From contig NBIV01000235.1 of the NCBI GenBank assembly GCA_003194525.1, forward strand, positions 51,486-115,485: 64,000 nucleotides of DNA, in the 5' to 3' direction. The notes under the pieces are model-generated. The model was not told where the DNA came from. It saw only the letters and a list, made by a program, of their open reading frames with translations, and made no database searches. Below, in pieces: positions 34,691 through 44,150 of the stretch. Both the position numbers and the translations under genes were made by a program. Source of the stretch: Gracilariopsis chorda. Its lineage: Eukaryota > Rhodophyta > Florideophyceae > Gracilariales > Gracilariaceae. Numbering within the stretch: the first letter of the stretch is position 1; the number at the start of each line of letters is the position of its first letter.

Positions 34691-35746
34691 CTCTCCCTTT
34701 TCCAAAATTAAAAGATCTGTCGCTTGGCAACAGCCTGAAGGCGAACAATAATCTCTATGAAAATATCCCGTAAACTCTAAGCAAAAAGAAGAAACGAACA
34801 GAAGCCCTATAATGGCTTTGGGATTTCTACATTTTCCGGAACTATACCACTTCTTCCGCTTCCAAATGCTATTGCTAGTACTGAAAGTCGATAAATGCTC
34901 TGATAAGAGCTCTGCACATGTTCTTCTGGTAGAGGGGGAACCAAATACTGTGCTTTTTCTTGGGATATAGTTACCTGAACAACGTAATCGGTGTCTTGGC
35001 TGGAAGAAGCGTCCAAAACGTTCATAAATAACATCTTTCAGAACCGTTCACCCCTGCGATAAAAATAGGACTGCACTACAAGTGGCGTCGAGCAGACATT
35101 TGTGCATCATAATTTTTGATTCATACCTCCTCCAACATTGTGTGTTCTGTCTGTTTCATCTGAATGCAGCAATAAGTTCTATTTGCTCGCACAAACTCCT
35201 CACAAGATTTACATCATTCGCTTGAGCTTTGGTTGCTTCATATCTTTGAAATCAGGAGAACATTGTCATCAACAACAGCTCCTCTTCAAAATGTTTGTCC
35301 TTAATAAAGAAAAGATTAGTTCTCGATTGAATGGATATTAGGGTAAAGAAAGTGCTGTGATACTTGAGGAAGGCAGATGAATGTCAGTACGTGTACGTTC
35401 CCAGAGCGTTTTATTCCATCAACTTTCAGCATGTGACACAAAGGGGACACTGCGCTCACCTCGCAGTCGGCTGTGTCGGCAGACGAACCAACCCACGTGC
35501 TCGTCATTTCCACTTTTCGGAGGAGACCTCCGACCAAGTTTGTTGTCTTTTTGACTTCAATTGAGGCTTCTTTGGAAAGCTTTTTTACTCAAAAGCAGAT
35601 TTTCTTGTAATCCATCTCCAACACTTAGAACCCAGTATCTCTGTATATTGACAATCCTCTTGGCTCTGCTCCTCATTCTCAAAACGCTACTGAGTCTCTC
35701 GAAATTGACTTGTTCTCCAAGCGATAGATATTGCTGGTTCACCAGA
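34691..35746. repeat. Right arm of the >=1.05-kb inverted repeat
   Basis: Reverse complement of 1-1052, almost identical. The interval between the arms is about 33.6 kb and contains all the nested elements and genes A and B. The right arm overlaps the unit C upstream repeat. Confidence 0.93.
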
Positions 35747-36000
35747 AAGTGCTGCCGATTGTCTTGTTATCAATCCAAGTCTAACTAGCCCTGACTAAAA
35801 CTCAGTGTTGATGCTTCGCATGCTCGTTGGATACAGGCACCAGCAACCACCTTGAACGATTTGTTTCAAGCTTGACTCCCTTCATGAAGATGCATTGTTG
35901 AAATTTGATCTCCCCGTATCACCCTCTGAGTTCAACCCTCAATTACATAATGCAGCTTGAAACAGCACATGTAGATCTTTGTCTGCTCTGTTCTGAATGG
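35131..36000 (+). repeat. Unit C upstream repeat
   Basis: Third copy of the sequence found upstream of genes A and B, in the same orientation. Relative to them it has about 530 extra bases at 35337-35870. It precedes the cationic peptide gene at 37675, but at a greater distance. Confidence 0.6.
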
Positions 36001-37562
36001 AAACACTGAGTATTACCGAAAACAATAATCAAGGTTTGACTTCGGCTGCTGATGTCTCCATGGACAGGAGATGCTCCAGATTGGCAATTCATGGTAACTC
36101 TTACTCACTAATACGGCCAAAAAACTGACATTCAGCAGGGCCTTTTAATTGGGAGGTAGCGTTAGAAGACTCAGAGCTTGGTGCAGTCCCCTTGTATCTG
36201 ATCTCGTTATTCAAAAGAAACATATCATATATTGGTAGTGTACCCATTAACAATCAGAACGCAAGAAGCGTGAACTAAGATGATGACGAAGCCCTCGAAG
36301 CCCGCTTCATGACATTCTTGTCAACGGTTCCATTCTAAAGCAGTTACCTTTGGGGACATCTTGAAATGGTACTCGAATGAATTCTGATTGCTGACTAAGA
36401 TTGCAAAGGCAGCAGTTGACCGCAGTCAGGGCTCAAGAACATAGAACAGAACATTGTAGATGATGTGATAGCGGCAACGGCAACTAAAAGAGTGTGAAGT
36501 GCCAGGAAATACCAATGACGACTCTTCAAGACGCCTTTTTTCAGAATCAAAAGGTGGCGTTTAATGTGCATCAACCAGGCGAAGTGTTTTGGTGACACCC
36601 ATGGAAAGAAACCATGAAACCAAAACGGGACGTCTAGAGGCCATGAGCAGAAGTGATGTCGCCCGCTACTCTCTTGATATGGAACACTGGGTAATGCAAT
36701 TTGAGTTATTTTTGATGCTACAGTCCTTCAGGTACCAAATACTTCCGGGTCAGAAAGAGAGCAAAACCCTTTCTGGGTTGGGGCAAAGTGGTGGTTCTCG
36801 GTATTTCAAATCGGTAACAAAGCTCCTAAACTTTGGATGCCTTGAAACGGAGGCAGTTTGATGCTCAACAAAAGCGTCAGTTTTGAGGCTACATGGCACA
36901 ACAAGGACAGAAAGCTACGAAGGATGAAGAGTTGTCGGGCTTGGCGGAAACTTGTGAGTAAAAAATGCATGGCGCTTAAACCCATGTTGAAGGTTGCCAC
37001 CATCTCGCACGTACATGCGATTCTGACCAACCGTTTCTGTCTGTTGGGGTTACGGGGAGGAAGCAATTGACATTTTGAAGCAGACATATGGGATTGATAA
37101 GGTTCATATTAGTAGAATCAGAAATATCTAGCTGGTTGCAGTTGCTACTGAGAGTTGACCTTGGTATCAACGGTACCACGGGCATGGTGCAGTGTCTTTA
37201 ATGCGGGCCCCAATGCAATCAGTCGATTGTTATGGGTTCAGGATGAACGAACATGTACCTCTTGTTGCCCTTTTCTTACAATTGCGCCCATTATTATCAG
37301 CATTTACAAATTCTCGAACGTGGGGGCTTGTTCCAACGCTTTTAAGCCGTGCTTTTTCCGTGTAAAGTCATTTCCCCTACATCATGTCTCGCATTTGGCT
37401 TGTTGTGTTCTTCCAAAGCTGTTGCTTTAACATGATTTGTGGGTAACATGTGGCAAACATTGTGAGCAAGAAGAGCCAGAACACATTCGTTTGAAGATGC
37501 ACTGCATTACAACAACCGAAATCTACGGCCACCCAAACGCCGAGTCTCAGCTCCTCATTTGT
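36001..37562. other. Intergenic sequence upstream of peptide gene C
   Basis: No gene was recognised; only overlapping short frames occur. Confidence 0.45.
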
Positions 37563-37570
37563 TATAAAAG
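37563..37570 (+). promoter_or_regulatory. TATA box of peptide gene C
   Basis: TATAAAAG, 112 bases upstream of the ATG at 37675, predicting a leader of about 80 bases. Confidence 0.72.
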
Positions 37571-37674
37571 CTGGCCGGGTGGCTGCACAGGAATTTGGCA
37601 CAACTATTACCCCTCTCCAAAGTTCAACACTACTCAACCCAACACGCAAGCTTTGCTTCATATTCAAAAGCACA

Positions 37675-37941
37675 ATGATTACCGGCTCCAAGCTCTTTTT
37701 CATTGTGTTGTTGCTCTCTGTCGTTCTTTCGTGCGCCTGGGCCGACGCTACCAAATCTATCGAAGTCAGCGAAGCTACCGAACTGGATAATGAACATGAT
37801 GGCTTTGTTTTGCCTATCTCGATGCGTCAGAGAGGATGCCTATCGCGATGCATAAGAGGGTGTAGAAGAATTTGTAACAGGTTTCTTACGTCTAGCAGTG
37901 GGAGACGTAGGTGCCGGAGGGCGTGCAGGAATATCATCTAA
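37675..37941 (+). CDS. Secreted Cys/Arg-rich peptide precursor C
   Basis: The precursor has 88 residues. The signal peptide is residues 1-23 (hydrophobic core LFFIVLLLSVVLSCAWA), with likely cleavage after AWA. A short acidic propiece follows (SIEVSEATELDNEHDG). The last 38 residues are highly basic with six Cys: CLSRCIRGCRRIC is four Cys each three residues apart, then a Ser/Gly loop, then CRRAC. Two CxxxC helices joined by a loop is the pattern of plant alpha-hairpinins and similar antimicrobial peptides; disulfide-braced helical folding is inferred, not shown. Its sequence is unlike genes A and B, but architecture and TATA promoter are the same. Confidence 0.8.
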   Translation: MITGSKLFFIVLLLSVVLSCAWADATKSIEVSEATELDNEHDGFVLPISMRQRGCLSRCIRGCRRICNRFLTSSSGRRRCRRACRNII

Positions 37942-38489
37942 TATGCTTTGAAGGATGTGCGCCGTGCTCTTTCAGAAGAAGAGCTGCAGTTGATTTGCTG
38001 CTACAGCCCGCGCGCTGTGTGCCTCTAGCTTGTGATGGACTGTCTTGCTGATGATACCGTCCAAGAATATGACTTCATGCTTAAGCTCAAGCATAGTAAA
38101 CTATTGTGCATCATGCGTTTTGTCCACGACATTTAGTGCGATATACGTTTCTTGCCGCGCCATTGAAGAGGGCGGCAAGAACAAAGAAGCCTCCATCTCT
38201 CACTCAACCGTGCGCCTCCCTGCCGTGAAGCGCACAGCCATGCACTTGTTAGGCTATACAGTTACCCTGTAGAAGATCGACTCGATCTTTAAACTTTTTG
38301 GGACCAGTGCTATACCCATGTCCTGATTCAAAGCTGCAAAGGTTCTCAATGAGTATACACAGCGCTACGCAACAGCACGCGCAAGTAACATACACCCGAT
38401 TGCCCTGTTGACCCCCACTCTCAACGCCATCGCGATTCATGTCAAGTTTAGAAAGCGTCTTTTCACGCACTTGTGTTTTGACCATATGT
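37942..38489. other. Intergenic sequence after gene C
   Basis: No gene was recognised. It borders the Copia remnants. Confidence 0.45.
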
Positions 38490-38802
38490 TAAGGTCAAAG
38501 TATTCTAATCCGACCGAGCGAAGAGAATATAATTACTCTGAGTGTGGATAATCAGTGAACTATTTCAATATCAAAGAAAAACGGTACACGTTGAAAGTCA
38601 AAACAAATCGCTATACCACACTTCTACGTTCAAAACTGCGTGGAAAGATATAAATTGCAAGTCATATACTGTCCAGCAGGTGAGATGTTGACCGATTTTC
38701 TGACGAAGACTTTGCAAAAACCCAAACATTTGTACTTGGTGAACAGGCTAGGTCTAAAACAGTTATAGAGTTGAGTGGCGGTGTTGTAGAAGCATCTAGA
38801 AG
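38490..38802 (+). pseudogene. Copia RNase H C-terminus with the first 21 bp of a 3' LTR
   Basis: The translation shows LSVDNQ, HFYVQNCVERYKLQVIYCPA and the Copia-typical end EMLTDFLTKTLQKPKHLYLVNRLGL. After the stop, TGTTGTAGAAGCATCTAGAAG (38782-38802) is exactly the first 21 bases of the LTR at 58423-58695. Similarity then ends at 38803, so the LTR is truncated at a junction. Confidence 0.75.
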
Positions 38803-40512
38803 ATGGGAAACAACATATTCAGCTCTCTGACTGATATATTTGTCAAGCTTGATATACCCGTACCTCCTTTTGCCAACGGACAAAAGAAGTCACGAGCCCT
38901 ACGTCTTGCAAATATAATCTGGAGCGAACCAGAATATGAACATGAACGCTCAGTTGCGCAGTTCATCATTAAAAATCGCATTACCCCCGATCCCTCTCGA
39001 CCTATAACATTATCTGGCTCTCCGTACGGTCAACTTCCCCCAAACTCTGCACCTTCTTCATCGCAACCGTTTGTTCTACAACAAAGAACCAAATCTCAGT
39101 CTCCGTCCAACGCACCAGCGTACCCTACCGCACAAGTTGCACCCGGGTTAGTCTCCAACCTTGAGCAAACGCTCCAAAGGCTATCATTTGACGAGACGAC
39201 AACGGAACAACGAAACACTTTAGCACCCCCCCCTCCAATACCCCTGTCTACCTTGCCACACCAGAGCCGCCTGGACAAGAATACCTCGGATTATCGGTAC
39301 AACATGCACCCCACTTATGCTGTTCAACAACAGGCAACCCACATTCCACAAACAGACAGACTCTGACAACCCACCACCGCATCCTTCTTCGTACCATCCT
39401 GCTCCACACCGCACAAGAAATCAAACCCACCAAGATGAACGTAACAGATACGAACGTCATATAAAACTTGCCAACGCATTCAGTACTGTCTTCAAGGACA
39501 CCACACAACGCTTCAGTGGTACCATCGACGAATCATGGCCCGAGAAGCGCATCCTATTTGAAGACATAATGCGAAACTACCGAGAAACTCCCTAAGAAGG
39601 ACTTGAGTTTCTGAACAACCTGTTCTCAGGAGCAGCCCGCACATACTTCCAAACATTCGTTCAAGGCAAAGTACATTCGTACAGGCCATGCACCTTTTGG
39701 AACGGCACTTTCACAGAGAGCCCGTCCAGGAAGGGATCGTTGCAAAACTATACAGCCTAACGTTCGAGGAATTCGTATCCTCAGCGTGCTCCCTCAACGA
39801 TACGTTCGCAAAATTGACAGCCAAAATCGACGAACTTTTCCTGTGCACACCGCACCCATTCCAGGCAGAATATAACAAGCGACGTATTTTGCACCGAGCT
39901 GTAGCCAAGCAACAATGGGCACTCATCACTCTCAATCGCACCTCGTCAGAACTACCCACGTATACAGACTTGGTCACTGCACTAGCATCCGTTCTTCAAA
40001 AGCATGTGGCACGACAACGGGTCACTTCACCGATACCGACAGCTGAAGCATTCTACACCAATCCTCGATACGGACGTTCTACGCACCCCTGGTCGCATCA
40101 CCAAAGCCATACACGCCACAACAAAAATACTTAGGGTAACCAGACCAACCGCTTCGATGGGAGCAAACACAACCAACATGAGCGACACAGATATCGCCCT
40201 TCGTCACGCATGTTCCGTGTCAAGCGCCAATATGACCACAAAGACAGACGCAGCAACAACACCATTTACGAATTCGTAGAGGACCTTGAACCACTCGATA
40301 CAGTGAACGATAACGATCACCAAGACAATTTTTCCTCGCCTGCACCCGAAGCTGATCCCGCACCCTGCCTTGACACCCCCGCAGATCAGCCAGCCGAAAC
40401 TCCTGCAACTCCACAACCATATGCTGAATGTAATTTACTCTCAGTGGCTACTGCTTCTGCCAACTACCACGAGCAGTCTTGCCACTCCGCATTACCGGAT
40501 AAGGATTTTTAA
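38803..40512 (+). pseudogene. Copia gag region
   Basis: Frames 38803-39366, 39317-39595, 39688-40134 and 40210-40512 together encode a gag-like protein: a Pro/Ser/Gln-rich N-terminus, a helical middle (TFEEFVSSACSLNDTFAKL), and a degraded basic region near 40210 where a zinc knuckle would be expected. It is interrupted by a stop after 39593 and by frame changes. Confidence 0.6.
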
Positions 40513-40601
40513 GTGGGAGCCAATCTGGTCATCTGCCTCCCAAACCTAAACCTCCTGACCCTATAACCTCACCCATTCACCCCTCTAGAAATCTGAAGCC
40601 C

Positions 40602-41411
40602 TTGCGTTTTACGCTACATAACCTACGCCGTCGACTGCGACCCGCCCTCACCCGAGGCACAGACCGTCTGCTACCACGCATCGCTCGTCTCATCCCCCCC
40701 CGCCATCACCGCGGCCGTCCCCCCGAACCCCTTAACACCACCTCCCATCCCATTGAAACCGTCCATTCACCAGAGGTTTTCCTATCCAACCATGAAGGAC
40801 AATACCACAAAATCCGTACCCGATTCCTCGGTGCTTGTGTTGACTCTGGAGCCTCCCGCACTGTCATCGGTGAAGCTCAACTCAATGCCCTCCGCCAACA
40901 TTGCCCCTCTCTCTCACCTCTACGCACTGAAAGCCTTTACTTCCGCTTCGGCGACGGCTCACGCCCCAGTCCTGGCTCCCTTGTTATAACACTCTCCACA
41001 ACCACTGGCACATCGGTATCATTCCGTGCACACGTGGTCACCTCTGATATACTACTTCTCCTCGGACTTGACCTCGGCATCACACAACGTCACGTCCTTG
41101 ATATGCACGCCCAAACTATCCGTTCCAAACTGGAAGGCTGGACCCAACCTCTATCCTTTGCCAACGGGCATCTCTTCTGGACCTGGGAGCCTTTCCATCT
41201 CCCCAATTCCGGGTCCCACATTGCGTACACATATGCCAAGTCGCCATACACGATCAAAGAACTTCGGAAGCTTCACTACCCATTCTTCCACCCTTCGGCC
41301 AAGAAGTTGTACAGTCTAATACGCCGCTCCTCCCCAGAACGCGTTTCACCCCACAAACTTGAGCTCCTGCACAATATAGCAAGGGCATGTGAAACCTGTA
41401 CGCGCTTCTGA
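40602..41411 (+). pseudogene. Copia protease and pre-integrase domain
   Basis: The retropepsin motif ACVDSGASRTVIG (DSGA) lies at about residues 77-89, followed by a LLLGLDL strand. The C-terminal part has a pre-integrase zinc-binding pattern with HYPFFHPSAKKLYSLI and ACETC. The frame ends at 41409, where integrase should continue. Confidence 0.75.
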
Positions 41412-41432
41412 TCGAAGCCGCTGCGATTCCGC

Positions 41433-42222
41433 GTTGCAATTCCTGAGGAAGATATTGTTTTCAATCAGGAGCTGGCACTTGACCTCTTCTGGTTGGATGG
41501 AAAGGCCGTTCTCCACATCGTAGATATCGACACCGGCTTCTCTAACGCCGTGTTTCTCACTGGACACTCTGTCTCTGATATGTGGACAGCCTACAATTTA
41601 GCATGGTCCTCGGTCTACATCAGCCATCCCAACTGCTTCAGAACAGACTCTGGTAGTGTCTTTACCGCACAACGCTGGCAGTCAATAACCTCCGAACAGG
41701 TTATCGAACTGAAGATCAGTGGCGTCGAATCACATATCTCTCTCGGACTTGAAGAACGCTATCACGCTCCTTTGCGGCGACTGTACACCAAAATCCGCCA
41801 TACATCCCCAACAGTTGAACCCCCTATCGTCCTCCGTTTTGCCACCAAGACAATGAACGACACAGTTGGACCGGAAGGATACGTTCCATCCCTTCTCGCT
41901 TTTCCCCGCTTCCCTGCGGTGACAAGTGAGCTACCTGACCAAAAAGAACGAATGAGAGCGCTGGAAACCGCACGAACAGAATACGCTTCAATCGTTGCAC
42001 GTCTCCGAATCTCCAGAGCCCTGAGAGCCCGAATCCCGCCGGCATCGCACTACATCCTCGTACCTGGAGATGCATTCCATGTCTACCGTGACGGAAAGAA
42101 GCATTCCATGTCTACCGTGAGGGAAAGAAGCATTCCATCGGCCCCGTCCCAGTCGTCCGTGTCACAGACAAAGAGGTCTACGTCAATCGAATGGGAAGCT
42201 CGCGCACTTTAACATCTCACAA
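41433..42222 (+). pseudogene. Copia integrase core
   Basis: Integrase-like motifs are LALDLFWLDG with HIVDIDTGFS (D), FRTDSGSVF (D) and SLGLEERYHAPLRRLY (E), a DDE arrangement. A 29-bp tandem duplication at 42072-42138 shifts the C-terminal frame. Confidence 0.75.
42072..42138 (+). repeat. 29-bp tandem duplication in the Copia integrase tail
   Basis: A 29-bp unit starting GCATTCCATGTCTACCGTGA occurs at 42072 and 42101, with nine further bases of a third unit. One C/G difference separates the copies. A 29-base gain is not a multiple of three, so it changes the frame. Confidence 0.9.
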
Positions 42223-43350
42223 GTGGTACCCTCGTCTATCTTCACAGACTATCACGCTCTAAATGCACTCCAGCGGCAGCTCCAAGCGTTTCAAAGCGAC
42301 ACCTCAGTCCCAGTCCACACTCCACCCACATTGCAAGGGCAGCCTGCACACGGCATCCTGATCACTGAAATCATCCCATGCGGCGATCCATGCAACGATG
42401 ACCCAGTGTTCTTACCAGCAAAGCGCAAAGAACTCGAGGGACTTTTGAAACGCGGCACCTACAAGGTTGTGTGCAAGGAGGAGCTCCCTATCGACGCGAG
42501 CATTATCGGAGGCCGATTTGCACTGTGTTTAAAAAACGCGGAGACATACACCCTATTATACAAGGCACATTTTATCGCTCAAAGGCATATGGAGAAAGAG
42601 AAAGGGAGCATCGTTCACCATGCTACTACCCTGCAACAGAGCTCTATCCGCATGCTTCTCGCGCTAGCCGTCATCTATGTCTTCCAACTCTTGTCAACCG
42701 ATATCACTCAAGCGTACCTGCAGTCCGCCTCCGACCTGATGCGCGACATCTATACTCGCCCTTCAAAGGAATTCGAGCTCGCGCCCTACAAGCTATTAGA
42801 ACTCTGGTGTCCCCTTTACGGGCTCACGGAGTCTGGCGACTATTGGAGATACACGTTCTCAGAGCACATGCAACACGACCTGCGGATGAAACAAGCCATC
42901 GGCGATATGTCTTTGTTGTTCAAGCATATCAAGGGAAAACTGTAACACTGATCACAATGAAGGGTAGGAATGGTGAATGATTGTCTGGGCTCCCTCTTTC
43001 TCAGGGAGCTTTGACTTTCTCACCTCTTTTATAGTAATACTAGACTAGCGTAATGTATACGCAACGTGACTACACTGTCGCCGAACAGCTTGAAGTGCTA
43101 CAAGGGTGAAAGAACTGTCTCCTACGAGCTTGAAGTGTTACAAAAACTCACTGGCCTCGCTGGAACCTACGTCGACGACTCACTACTTGCCGGTACACCC
43201 ACTTTCATGAAGGATACAGAAGCAACTGCGAAGAAGTTTGAATCTAAGCAAAAGTGTAACAAAGTGATGGTGAATGAAGTCTGACGTAGGCTGTCTTCTG
43301 TGTTACAAAAAGGTCTTGGACAATTTTGTCTTCGCCGGACTCGAGGTTTC
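42223..43350 (+). pseudogene. Copia reverse transcriptase, split by a solo LTR
   Basis: The first part shows RVT_2-type sequence (ELEGLLKRGTYKVV, STDITQAYLQSA, LWCPLYGLTESGDYW). The active site GTYVDDSLLAG lies beyond the inserted LTR, at about 43169-43201. RT residues on either side of the insertion are adjacent once the LTR and one target copy are ignored. Confidence 0.82.
42941..43142 (+). mobile_element. Solo LTR in Copia RT
   Basis: A 202-bp insertion starts TGTAACA and ends TGTTACA, an inverted repeat with TG...CA ends. AAAAC is duplicated exactly on both sides (42936-42940 and 43143-43147). It contains a short hairpin GCTCCCTCTTTCTCAGGGAGC. The parent element was not found in the window. 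Confidence 0.88.
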
Positions 43351-43402
43351 AACTGTCCCGAATGGGTTTTGTTTCCACCAGCGAAAGCCCATATAACGAC
43401 TT

Positions 43403-44150
43403 GTGCCCCTCGAGCCTGACACGACCTTCAGTGCATTCAACAGTAGGCTGATGTCAATAAAATGGATAACACACACACGCCCAGATGTATCATTTCGAGT
43501 ATCGCAACTGGCTCAAGTCACGGAATTAGCCTTTTCCAAGGACCATATTAACCAGCTCAACTCATCGGTAAATCACCTGCGCTCTACCTCTAAGCAATGT
43601 ATTCTGCAACAAAAACTCGATCTACCGTCATTGTACATTCGAGTTTGCGCTGACGCCGCCCTTGCCAACAACCCCGAACAGTCCTCACAACTAGGATATA
43701 TCGTTACAATATGTGACAAAAACAACAAGGGCAATGTGTTGTGCTATCGTTCGTACAAATCTCGAAGAATTGTTAGAAGCGTACTGGGTGGGGAAATATA
43801 CGCGTTTGACGTGGCATATATGTTGCGCTACGATTTGAAAAGATCTTGGATCGGAAGCTAAGGTTATGTATGCTGACGAACAGAAAGTCTCGATTTGATA
43901 CGATTGTTAAGAATTCGTTTATGACAGAGAAACGGCTTATGATTGACGTCAACGCCGCACGAGAAGCATACTAGAAGTTAGAGATCTCTGATATCGGTCA
44001 TGTTGATGATCCAGACAACCCCGCTGACGGCTTAACCAAAGCCAAACAATGTAACGGGCTGAATACCGTCCTACAAACCGGTACCGTTAACCATGAGGTC
44101 AACCAATGGGTTGTGCGAAACGACCGGAGCGTCTTCACGCCACATGACTG
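43403..44150 (+). pseudogene. Copia RNase H and C-terminus
   Basis: It contains ITHTRPDVSFRVSQLAQVT, IRVCADAALANNPEQSSQLG and VLGGEIYAFDVAYM, followed out of frame by MTEKRLMIDVN and DDPDNPADGLTKA near 43921-44040. These are the standard landmarks of a Copia RNase H end. Stop codons and a frame change break it. Confidence 0.8.

Larger units (their letters stand above)
38803..44150 (+). mobile_element. Copia retrotransposon remnant
   Basis: The order is gag, protease, GAG-pre-integrase/integrase, RT, RNase H, the Ty1/Copia order (integrase before RT). The frame changes several times and there are stops, and a solo LTR sits in the RT at 42941-43142. Flanking LTRs were not found. Confidence 0.85.
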
